This document shows, one piece after another, positions 6,553 to 13,207 of a stretch of 17,379 bases of DNA. The notes below the pieces were generated by a model. That model made no database searches. It was not told the origin of the DNA and saw nothing but the letters and a program-made list of their open reading frames with translations. The position numbers were made by a program, and so were the translations under genes. The stretch covers positions 1-17,379 of the forward strand of contig JALGTT010000011.1 of assembly GCA_029821235.1 (NCBI GenBank), given 5' to 3'. The DNA is from Candidatus Hebobacteria bacterium. Lineage in GTDB: Bacteria; Armatimonadota; Hebobacteria; Hebobacterales; Hebobacteraceae. The number at the start of each line of letters is the position of its first letter. Positions within the stretch are counted from its first letter, which is position 1.

Positions 6553-7086
6553 ATGCAAGTCAATGTAACAACCAAAGGCGTGGAGGTTCCATCCAGGCTC
6601 AAGGCGCTGGTGGAGAAGAAGTTGGGCAAACTGCAGCGACTGCTCCCCAACATCGAAAAGGTGGACGTAACCTGTGCGCGGGAGCGCCAGTGGCGGGTGC
6701 TGGAGATCACCATCGCCGCCGACAGCCTGCTCGTGCGCGCCGAAGAACGGGCGGCGGATTTCCCGTCGGCTCTGGACAGGCTCTGCGACAAACTGGAGCG
6801 GCGGATCAAGAAATCCCGCAGCCGCATGATCCAGCGCTACCGGGAGGCTCCGGGCACGCGGGAGGCCTGGGAGGAGTTCGTGGAGGAGGAGGATGCCGAG
6901 CCCGGGCCCAGCGTGGTGCGGAGCAAGCGATTTACCATCAAGCCGATGAGCCCCGAAGAGGCGGCGGAAGAGATGGAACTCCTGGGCCACGATTTCTTTG
7001 TCTTCCGGAATGCCGAGACAGAACAGGTAAACGTAGTTTACCGGCGAAAGGACGGAAACTACGGACTGATCGAGCCGGAGTATTGA
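6553..7086 (+). CDS. hpf: Ribosome hibernation promoting factor, long form
   Basis: A 177-residue protein that binds the 30S decoding region and dimerises 70S ribosomes into inactive 100S particles in slow growth. The N-terminal S30AE (YfiA-like) domain spans ~1-95, with MQVNVTTKGVEVPSRLKALVEKKL and the basic helix KLERRIKKSRSRM. An acidic linker (107-116) follows, then the C-terminal dimerisation domain from ~121, VVRSKRFTIKPMSPEEAAEEMELLGHDFFVFRN with VNVVYRRKDGNYGLIEP, close to the family consensus. The start ATG 6553 is preceded by a GGGAGAGG site. It lies 63 nt after ispDF with a hairpin between them. The long form is usual in non-enteric bacteria. Confidence 0.95.
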   Translation: MQVNVTTKGVEVPSRLKALVEKKLGKLQRLLPNIEKVDVTCARERQWRVLEITIAADSLLVRAEERAADFPSALDRLCDKLERRIKKSRSRMIQRYREAPGTREAWEEFVEEEDAEPGPSVVRSKRFTIKPMSPEEAAEEMELLGHDFFVFRNAETEQVNVVYRRKDGNYGLIEPEY

Positions 7087-7111
7087 TGCTCGGCCTCCCC
7101 CGGGCGATACT

Positions 7112-7453
7112 ATGCTAAGTGTTTCCGAGTTTCGCGAGTTGGTGCGGCAGGAGTTCGGCGAGCGCCTCGAAAGGGCTACGCCGGCCAATGTGCGCGAGTT
7201 TCTCGACCGCATGCAACTTCGCCTCCACCGGGAGGCGAAGGAGGGACCGCCCTATGTGATCGAGGAGCCTTCCTCTCCCCGCACCTATGAGGAGATCGTC
7301 ACCGACTTCTTCTCCCGCGCTCTCGACTACCCGGTGGAACAGGCCTTCATCATGCTCTGGCTGCTCGCCTTCGAACAGCATTTCGCCATGCTGGAGGAGG
7401 AGTACGCCCGCCGCTTCGTCACCATCTTCGGAGAGGACGAACCACGCCATTGA
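7112..7453 (+). CDS. Hypothetical protein, small and acidic
   Basis: A 113-residue frame that I do not recognise. It opens MLSVSEFRELVRQEFGERL and is rich in Glu, Arg and Phe. It looks mostly alpha-helical, with an acidic-aromatic second half (TYEEIVTDFFSRALDY, AFIMLWLLAFEQHFAMLEEEY); the hydrophobic stretch AFIMLWLLAF is too short for a sure membrane segment. The start ATG 7112 has no good ribosome site, so translation may depend on coupling with hpf, which ends 25 nt upstream. Codon use resembles the neighbours, which supports a real gene. Position between hpf and a Rex-like regulator suggests a stress or growth-state role, by context only. Confidence 0.6.
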   Translation: MLSVSEFRELVRQEFGERLERATPANVREFLDRMQLRLHREAKEGPPYVIEEPSSPRTYEEIVTDFFSRALDYPVEQAFIMLWLLAFEQHFAMLEEEYARRFVTIFGEDEPRH

Positions 7454-7539
7454 CGGCCCTTGCCGCGCGCTTTCGGACCCCGGGCCGCGGGGCGATGCCG
7501 GCAGGCCGCCGAATCAGATTCTCCGCGATATGAGGCCCA

Positions 7540-8544
7540 GTGAATAGGGATCCCCACCAGAGAAGAGCCGCCCGCGCCCTCTGCGGCGTCTACGAATGCA
7601 ACACTTGTGATCTCTACCATCGGCGCCTCTGCCCGGGCTGCGTCTCCGGCAACTCACAGTTGCAGCGCGCCGGTCAGTCCCCCTGCCCCGTGTTCGTCTG
7701 TGCCCGGCGACTACAAGCCGCCGGCTGCCACGAATGCACTCTCGCCGTCTGCCGGCTGGAAAAGACGCTGCCGAACCGCCGGAGATGGCCCCGGCAGAAA
7801 TGTCCTCTGCGCGTCAGATTCGGCGGCGAAGCGCGCGCGGCCTCCTTCCGCGAAGAACTGCGCCTGGCCAGGGGCGCGGCCGCGGGTGTCCGCGGCTCCG
7901 CGCGCGAACGGCCGCCGCTTCCGCCCCGCACCGCGGACCGAATGGGTCAGTACCTCCAGGTTCTCGACGAGTACGCCCAACGCGGAGTGGCCGTCGTTTC
8001 CTCCCACCACCTGGCGCGCGCGGCGGGGGTGAGGGCCTCCCTGGTGCGCAAGGATCTGAGCAAACTCGGGCGGATGGGCACGCGCGGGGGCGGCTACCCG
8101 GTAGAGGCCGTGCGGAGGGCCATCCGCGGGCGCCTCTCCCTCAGCGAGGAACACCGCGTGGTATGGTTGGGGGCCGACGCCCTGCAGCGCTGGCCGGAGG
8201 CGCGGGAGATATTGCTGCGGGCCGGCTGTCGCCTGGTATCGGTGCTCGATGGGTCGCCGGGACGCGTGGGCAGAAAAGTGGCCGGCCTACCAGTACACTC
8301 CATCGCAAAGATGGTAACAGAGATCAAACAGCACCGCGCGACACTGGCGGTAGTGGCGGACGAGAGGGTTGACAGAAATAATCTCATCCAAGCACTCGCC
8401 AGGTCCGGAGTGCGGGGCGTCCTGAATCTGACGGAATCGCCGCTCCGGGCATCAGCGGGAACAGTGGTGGAACAGGCAGACCTGGGCAGTCAACTGTCGC
8501 GCCTGCTGAGGCGGCTGGAAGCCGCCCAGACGTCACATCACTGA
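7540..8544 (+). CDS. Cys-rich (DUF3795-like) domain fused to a Rex-like DNA-binding/Rossmann protein
   Basis: A 334-residue protein from GTG 7540. Residues 15-88 carry eleven cysteines (15, 20, 23, 31, 34, 49, 54, 63, 66, 71, 88), opening with CGVYECNTCDLY and CPGC, a spacing that resembles DUF3795-type cysteine clusters and may hold zinc or iron-sulphur. After an Arg-rich linker, residues ~130-196 match the winged helix of the redox repressor Rex: YLQVLDEYAQRGVAVVSSHHLARAAGV, then LVRKDLSKLGRMGTRGGGY, close to Rex 'vRKDLs.fG.fG.rG.GY'. Residues ~204-322 match its NAD(H)-binding Rossmann domain in layout, including GRKVAGLPVH and VRGVLNLTESPLR. The nucleotide loop, GAGNLG in Rex, reads GADALQ here, so NAD(H) binding is doubtful. 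Normal Rex is about 210 residues. It probably regulates transcription with input from the Cys cluster; that is inference. Confidence 0.75.
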   Translation: MNRDPHQRRAARALCGVYECNTCDLYHRRLCPGCVSGNSQLQRAGQSPCPVFVCARRLQAAGCHECTLAVCRLEKTLPNRRRWPRQKCPLRVRFGGEARAASFREELRLARGAAAGVRGSARERPPLPPRTADRMGQYLQVLDEYAQRGVAVVSSHHLARAAGVRASLVRKDLSKLGRMGTRGGGYPVEAVRRAIRGRLSLSEEHRVVWLGADALQRWPEAREILLRAGCRLVSVLDGSPGRVGRKVAGLPVHSIAKMVTEIKQHRATLAVVADERVDRNNLIQALARSGVRGVLNLTESPLRASAGTVVEQADLGSQLSRLLRRLEAAQTSHH

Positions 8545-8566
8545 GGCACTTGGCGGAGGTGTCAAA

Positions 8567-9013
8567 GTGCAACATGCCCGCGATGGTAACGGCGAGCCCG
8601 ACAGGCCTCGCCCGAGGAAGACGCGTCGCGCACGCAGGCCGCGCGCGGTGGTGGTGGAGGATGAGTTCATGGTGCTCCTCTCCATCCAACACCTCCTGGA
8701 ATCGCTTGGATGTGAGGTAGTGGGCACCACCCATGAGGCGGCTTCGGCCGTGGATCTGGTCAAGTCCCTTCGGCCCGACCTGGTCTTCATGGACCTGGGG
8801 CTCCCCGACAGCGACGCGCTGGCGGCCACCCGGACCATCACCTCCCACCTGGACACGCGGGTGGTGGTCATCACCGCCTACAATGAGCGGCAGGCGCGCG
8901 CCGCAGCGCGCCGGGCGGGCGCCTCACGATTCCTCACCAAGCCGCTCCAGGAGACCGAACTGGCCCAGGCGATCTCCGAACTCACCCGCGGTCGGCCCGA
9001 GAACGCCGCCTGA
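8567..9013 (+). CDS. Single-domain response regulator (CheY-like receiver)
   Basis: 148 residues from GTG 8567, chosen for GGAGG at 8554-8558. A basic N-terminal extension of about 26 residues (PRPRKTRRARRPR) precedes a receiver domain with all key residues: E31-D32 acidic pair, phospho-acceptor D76 in VFMDLGLP, T103 in VVVITAY and K125 in FLTKPL. No output domain follows, so it would signal through protein contacts, like CheY or Spo0F. No histidine kinase is in the window. It begins 22 nt after the Rex-like gene, so the two are likely co-transcribed. The sequence is closest in style to the receivers of CheY/AmiR-type regulators, but there is no ANTAR domain. Confidence 0.9.
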   Translation: MQHARDGNGEPDRPRPRKTRRARRPRAVVVEDEFMVLLSIQHLLESLGCEVVGTTHEAASAVDLVKSLRPDLVFMDLGLPDSDALAATRTITSHLDTRVVVITAYNERQARAAARRAGASRFLTKPLQETELAQAISELTRGRPENAA

Positions 9014-9247
9014 TTCCGGGCCCACCGGTCCCTGTCACGCGGCATCGAAGCACCGCGGGAACGACCGTTCGCGATCTTCTGTTCCGCCTCCTCTCCTCTA
9101 GTATCGCCTGGTGCAACTTTCGCCCATGAATGGATACCTTGCGAACAGTCAAGTGCCGTCTCTAAGCCCATCTGTCGACGAGCAGTACACTCTTGGGGGC
9201 CTGGCTTGGCTGGCGGACAATTCTTGTGAAAAACTCTTGCATAAGGA
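9014..9247. other. Intergenic stretch upstream of the KGG gene
   Basis: No gene is visible. A perfect 5-bp stem (9038-9042 with 9053-9057) and a short GAAC/GTTC hairpin near 9059-9070 follow the response-regulator stop. The T-rich stretch after the second is weak, so a terminator for the upstream operon is possible but not clear. Confidence 0.3.
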
Positions 9248-9276
9248 TTGCTTGATGATTGAGGAGTGGGTATAAT
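9248..9276 (+). promoter_or_regulatory. Strong predicted promoter of the KGG-repeat gene
   Basis: A perfect -10 TATAAT (9271-9276) has TTGCTT (9248-9253) 17 bp upstream, in a locally AT-rich island unlike the rest of the window. Transcription would begin near 9283, leaving a leader of about 117 nt. An alternative TTGATG at 9252-9257 is too close (13 bp) to the -10. Confidence 0.6.
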
Positions 9277-9399
9277 GCCCAATTAGAGGAACCTTCTGCC
9301 GAGGTATCGTTTCGCGCGCTGAGGACGGGAAGTACGGGGAGCGATCACAACGGTTGACGGTTTCCAGAAATGCCAGAGTACGCAGGAGGTGACAGCTAG

Positions 9400-9621
9400 A
9401 TGGCCGACAAGGGAGCGATGACGGTCCGTGAGGCCGGTCGAAAGGGCGGCCGCGCGACCAAGGCTCGCCATGGCCCGTCCTTCTACAAGGAGATCGGGCG
9501 CAAGGGCGGCGAGACCACGAAGAAGCGGCATGGTCCGAAGTTCTATGAGAAGATCGGCCGCAAGGGTGGCCAGCGAGTGCGACAACTGGTCGCTCAGGCC
9601 AAGCGTGCTGCTGCGCGCTGA
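9400..9621 (+). CDS. KGG-repeat (YciG/GsiB-like) stress-type protein
   Basis: A 73-residue, very basic, Gly/Lys-rich protein. Three GRKGG motifs stand at residues 13-17, 33-37 and 53-57, exactly 20 residues apart, in a unit like GRKGG-xTx-K-x-RHGPxFYxxI. This is the KGG/Con-10-like hydrophilic repeat found in small stress-induced proteins (Bacillus GsiB, E. coli YciG, fungal Con-10); such proteins are intrinsically disordered and linked to stress or desiccation, with no enzymatic role known. The start ATG 9400 follows AGGAGGTGA at 9384-9392. It has its own strong promoter and its own terminator, so it is a single-gene unit. The basic charge would also allow DNA binding, but that is speculation. 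Confidence 0.88.
   Translation: MADKGAMTVREAGRKGGRATKARHGPSFYKEIGRKGGETTKKRHGPKFYEKIGRKGGQRVRQLVAQAKRAAAR
9436..9570 (+). repeat. 60-nt period coding repeat within the KGG gene
   Basis: GRKGG codons begin at 9436, 9496 and 9556. The two intervals (RHGP-S/K-FY context) are similar in DNA as well as in protein, which points to tandem duplication of a 20-codon unit. Confidence 0.7.
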
Positions 9622-9653
9622 CTTGTCCCAGGACTGGATCGGGAGGCAGTAGA

Positions 9654-9667
9654 AGTCTGATCAGACT
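9654..9667. other. 14-bp perfect palindrome
   Basis: AGTCTGATCAGACT at 9654-9667 is exactly self-complementary. It lies in the 3' flank of the KGG gene, 30 nt before the terminator stem. It could be a dimeric-protein site or part of the transcript's 3' structure. No further evidence. Confidence 0.35.
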
Positions 9668-9697
9668 GGGCTGTCCTCATGTCAATCACAGAGTCTC

Positions 9698-9737
9698 GGA
9701 ACAGAGCGCCCCATGGCGCTCTGTTCCATTTCGTTTC
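9698..9737 (+). terminator. Rho-independent terminator between convergent genes
   Basis: A perfect 13-bp inverted repeat (9698-9710 and 9715-9727) with a 4-nt CCAT loop, followed on the plus strand by ATTTCGTTT. It ends the KGG transcript. On the minus strand the stem would also meet the end of the secretin operon (stop at 9757), but the sequence after it there is not T-rich, so it is at best a weaker terminator in that direction. Confidence 0.85.
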
Positions 9738-9756
9738 GCCGACGGACCGCCGGGGA

Positions 9757-11472
9757 TTACTCCGCGGCGTCCGGTGAGAGGAACCGCTCCCGGATCTTCT
9801 CCTCCGCCTCTTCGTCCGGCAACCTCCCCTGTGCGGTCAACACGTGTGGAGTGATGAACACCAGCAACTCGGAGTTGACATCGCTTTCACTGCGGCTGCG
9901 GAAGAGGCCGCCCACCAGCGGCAGGTCTCCCAGCACCGGGATTTTGGTGCCGCGCCGCTCGCGCTGGGTCTGACTCAATCCTCCCAGCACCACTGTCTCC
10001 CCGTCCCTGACCCTCACCGTGGTGCCCGCGCGCCGCGCGCTCAACACGGGAAGGCCGGTGCGCGGATCGAGCTCGGAGATGTTGCTCACCTCGGTGTTCT
10101 CGGGGTCTATGTTGAGGGTGATCTCCCCTCCCCCTCCGGTGAGCGGAGTGACGTTCAGCTTGACTCCGACATCCACGCCCTGGATCTTCTCGGTGCTCTG
10201 GCCGTAACTGATGTACTCCACCTTGATGAAGCGGCGCACTCCGATGAAGATGCTGGCATTGTGGCCGTTCATCACCGCCATCCTGGGCGCCGCCTCGATG
10301 TGGGCGCGCTGCTCCGTCTCCAGGTGACGCAAGCGCGCCTCAAAGTCCCGCGGCAACTCCCCGATGGTGGTATAGGTGATCTCTCCGCTGCGGGAGTCCG
10401 ACGTCGCCGAATACTCTGGCTCTCCCTCGTCGGTCGTCTTCCCGCTGACATCTCCCCTCAACATCGAGAGCACCTGATCGGCATCGTGGGTATTGGTGAA
10501 CTCCACCGCGATCATCTCGATCAGGATCTGCGGCGGCGCCACATCCACCTTCCGCAGGTCCGCGCGAATCTTGTCCAGCATCTGCTGGGGCGCGGTCACC
10601 ACCACTGCATTCTGCTCCTCGTTCACGTGCAGATAACTGTAGAGGAAGGTGGGCAGCAGGCCGGAGGCGGCCCTCGCCCGGGTATAGCGCATCGGAAACG
10701 ACTCCGTCCCGCTCTGCCGGTAGGCGGCCAGGTCCTGCGGAACCCCGCGGCTGAACATGTACACCCCGTCCACGTTGCTCAGGGCCAGTCCATAGGCGCT
10801 GGCGATGGCATTGAGAGCATCCTCCACCGACAGGTCCCGCAGGTGGAGGCTCGCCTCCCCGCTCACCCTGTCGTCCACCGCCAGGTCCGCCCCCGCCTGC
10901 TTGGCGATCTCGCCCAGCAGTTTGTGTATGTCGCACTTCAGCGCCGTTATCGACACCTTGCCATCGGCGAAACTGACCACCAGATCCTTCTCTTCTTCGG
11001 TCTCCTCCTCTTGCCCGCCCGAGGCCGACCCGCCTCCTCCCTCGAGCGTGCGGCTGCTTCGCACGGTGAGCATTACGCTCTGCCGGTCCGAACTCGGAGA
11101 CACCTCCACCGGAGACGGCTCCATCATCACCACCAGCATGTCCACCCCGACCCCCTCCCTCGCTCCCTGGGGCACGCTGAGTTGAATGTAACTAACGGGA
11201 AACTTGCTCACATCAATGAAGTTCTTGCCGGTGGCGTTCCGGGCATTGTTGAAACTCATCCGAACCCGGCTTCGGCGCCCGCCTCCTCCATGGCGATCCC
11301 ACTCCAGGATGCCATCGGCCTTCACGGAAATCTGGATTCCGTTGCGCAATTCGGCGGCCTTCACCTCGGTGATGTTGCAGTAGACGAGGGCCTGCGCGCG
11401 CGGGCACCAGGCGGCCACCGCAAGGAACAACGTCAACAGCGTCCACATGGAACGCAGCGTCTGTCTAACCAT
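9757..11472 (-). CDS. Secretin family protein 1 (AMIN-like + STN/N0 + N1-type + secretin)
   Basis: 571 residues from ATG 11472, which overlaps the stop of the upstream secretin by 8 nt (ATGGTTAG). GTG 11499 is possible but has no ribosome site and weakens the signal peptide. Layout: signal peptide 1-28 (cut after AQA); a beta-rich AMIN-like region 29-140 (VYCNITEVK, FIDVSKFPVSYIQLSVP); a Gly/Glu linker 143-163; STN/N0-like domain ~168-241; one N1/N3-type domain ~258-310; secretin channel domain from ~315, with VRVRDGETVVLGGL, KIPVLGDLPLVGGLF and LLVFITPHVL. It ends in a LPDEEAEEKIRERFL tail. By family it forms a multimeric outer-membrane gated pore for type II/III secretion, type IV pili or phage. 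No partner genes lie nearby. Last gene of the three. Confidence 0.9.
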   Translation of the reverse strand: MVRQTLRSMWTLLTLFLAVAAWCPRAQALVYCNITEVKAAELRNGIQISVKADGILEWDRHGGGGRRSRVRMSFNNARNATGKNFIDVSKFPVSYIQLSVPQGAREGVGVDMLVVMMEPSPVEVSPSSDRQSVMLTVRSSRTLEGGGGSASGGQEEETEEEKDLVVSFADGKVSITALKCDIHKLLGEIAKQAGADLAVDDRVSGEASLHLRDLSVEDALNAIASAYGLALSNVDGVYMFSRGVPQDLAAYRQSGTESFPMRYTRARAASGLLPTFLYSYLHVNEEQNAVVVTAPQQMLDKIRADLRKVDVAPPQILIEMIAVEFTNTHDADQVLSMLRGDVSGKTTDEGEPEYSATSDSRSGEITYTTIGELPRDFEARLRHLETEQRAHIEAAPRMAVMNGHNASIFIGVRRFIKVEYISYGQSTEKIQGVDVGVKLNVTPLTGGGGEITLNIDPENTEVSNISELDPRTGLPVLSARRAGTTVRVRDGETVVLGGLSQTQRERRGTKIPVLGDLPLVGGLFRSRSESDVNSELLVFITPHVLTAQGRLPDEEAEEKIRERFLSPDAAE

Positions 11473-13204
11473 AGTGCGATTCTTCCTCCCGGGCGGCACT
11501 GGTCCGCCGCCCTCCTTCTGAGGCGAGCGGGTCGCGATCCACGTGCGGGGTCACGAACACCGCCAGATGGGTGCTGGACCGGGACCGGCTGCGGGCATCG
11601 AACAGCCTGCCGATCAGCGGCAGGTCCCGCAGCAGCGGAATGCCGCGGCGCTCCCTGCTCGCCTGCTCCATGCTCAGACCCGCCACCAGCACCGTCTCTC
11701 CGTCACGCACCCGCGCCACGCCTTCCGCCTCCCGCAGCGCCACCACGGGCAGGCCGCTCGCCGGATCTGTGCCGGTATGCGTCTTGGTCTCGCTGCGCAG
11801 GTAGAGCAGCACCTCGTCCCCTCCCCCCATGAGCGACTGCATCTCCAGCGAAGTGCCGATGTCAACGGGCAGGATATCCATCTCCCCTCCCCCGCCCAGC
11901 ACCTCAATGATGATGTTGCGCTGCTGTCCCACGAACACGCGCGCCCACGCTCCGTTCCGCGCCTTGATGGTGGTCTTCGCCCGCAGCTCCGTCTCGGCCG
12001 CCGCTTCCCGCGCGGCCAGCGCCGCCTCCCAGCCTCTCGGCAGATCGCCCAACTGCAGGAACTGCACTTCCCCCGCGATCGCGTCGATCCCGACCGCCAC
12101 CGTGCCCAGCAGACCGGCCGCCTGGAGGGCGCTCTCCAGCACCTCGCCCGACTTGTACTCCACTACCGTCACCTCCAGCGACACCTGCGGAGGGGGACGG
12201 TCCAGGCGGGAGAGGTCGGAGGCCACGCGGTCCAACATCCAGGCGGGACCGGTTGCAATCACCGTGTTGCTCTCCAAATCCGCGCGCAGGTAACTCAGGA
12301 GGAAATTCGGGAGCAGATCGATCGCGGCCATCGCCCGCAGATGGCGAAGCGGAATCGTGCGCGCGGAGGCGGCCCCATACCCGGCGGCGTTTCGCAGTCC
12401 CTCCGCCAGGACACAGTCCCCCTTCGGGGTCGTGCCCACACACAGACCCAGCCCAAGGCCGATCGCACCCAACGCCGCCTCCGGCTCCATGTCGTCCAGG
12501 CGCGCGGTTACCCTGAGGTCTCCCTCGATTGCACAGACCACGGGAACCCCCGCCTCTCGCGAGATGGCATCGGCGACATCCTCCACCCTCGCGTTGACTG
12601 CGCGCACGCTCAATTTCCCCGATTCGCTCCACACCTCCAGTTCCGCCGGCAGGTCCTTCGGCGTCTCCGGGGGTGGTGGAGGCGGGAACCGGTCGGACCG
12701 CCAGGTGATCACGATCCCGTTTCCGCTCTCATTGGTCTGGATATCAAAACGGTATCGGCGTCGGAACAGTTCCCCCTCCCCGATTCCCCAGCCCAGGTAG
12801 TTCACCACGGCCACCTCCAGCCCCACGCCCTCGTGGGCCCAGCTGGGCACGGCGATCTCCACGTGGCTGACCGGGTACTTGGACACATCCACGAACCCGG
12901 AGCCAAGTTTGGACCTGGCGTTCCACAGCCTCAGCGACAGACGCCGGAGATGCCGCGACCATCCCCAGTCCATTCCCCAGGGCCTTCGCCTCAACTCGAG
13001 GTCCCCCTCCGCCATCATCCGCTCCCAGTCAAAATCCCACTCCACCTGGCCGTCCGTCACGATGGTCACCCGGACGCCGTTGCTCAACTGCTCGGACTTG
13101 ATCTCCGTCACATTGCAGTAGACGGGGCCGCGCTGGGCCGCCGCCCGGTCGGCTGACCAGACGAGGCCTATGACCACCGCGATGGCGACCCAGAGATGAC
13201 GCAT
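11465..13204 (-). CDS. Secretin family protein 2 (diverged, AMIN-like + STN/N0 + secretin)
   Basis: 579 residues from ATG 13204, 3 nt after the stop of secretin 3, with GGGGGAG about 9 nt upstream. Layout: signal peptide 1-24 (AAA/QRG); AMIN-like region 27-170 sharing VYCNVTE-K and FVDVSKYPVSHVEIAVP with protein 1; a run of six prolines 174-179; STN/N0-like ~197-270; N1-type ~283-337; secretin domain from ~340 with ARVRDGETVLVAGL, IPLLRDLPLIGRLF and LAVFVTPHV. The channel motifs are less canonical than in the other two (VAGL for GGL, LLRDLP for ILGDLP). It also lacks their Glu-rich RFL tail, ending in a short polar tail. The mature protein keeps four Cys. It may be a specialised subunit, an adaptor or a decayed paralogue. 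Confidence 0.87.
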   Translation of the reverse strand: MRHLWVAIAVVIGLVWSADRAAAQRGPVYCNVTEIKSEQLSNGVRVTIVTDGQVEWDFDWERMMAEGDLELRRRPWGMDWGWSRHLRRLSLRLWNARSKLGSGFVDVSKYPVSHVEIAVPSWAHEGVGLEVAVVNYLGWGIGEGELFRRRYRFDIQTNESGNGIVITWRSDRFPPPPPPETPKDLPAELEVWSESGKLSVRAVNARVEDVADAISREAGVPVVCAIEGDLRVTARLDDMEPEAALGAIGLGLGLCVGTTPKGDCVLAEGLRNAAGYGAASARTIPLRHLRAMAAIDLLPNFLLSYLRADLESNTVIATGPAWMLDRVASDLSRLDRPPPQVSLEVTVVEYKSGEVLESALQAAGLLGTVAVGIDAIAGEVQFLQLGDLPRGWEAALAAREAAAETELRAKTTIKARNGAWARVFVGQQRNIIIEVLGGGGEMDILPVDIGTSLEMQSLMGGGDEVLLYLRSETKTHTGTDPASGLPVVALREAEGVARVRDGETVLVAGLSMEQASRERRGIPLLRDLPLIGRLFDARSRSRSSTHLAVFVTPHVDRDPLASEGGRRTSAAREEESHYG

Positions 13205-13207
13205 GCG

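Noticed and set aside
9844..11832. 662-codon plus-strand open frame opposite the secretins
   Set aside because: It is an antisense shadow of two secretin genes in GC-rich DNA: no ribosome site, His/Arg/Pro-rich composition, no recognisable motif.
11543..13156. 537-codon plus-strand open frame
   Set aside because: Antisense to secretin 2, with low-complexity Arg/His/Gln composition. The minus-strand reading has clear domains.
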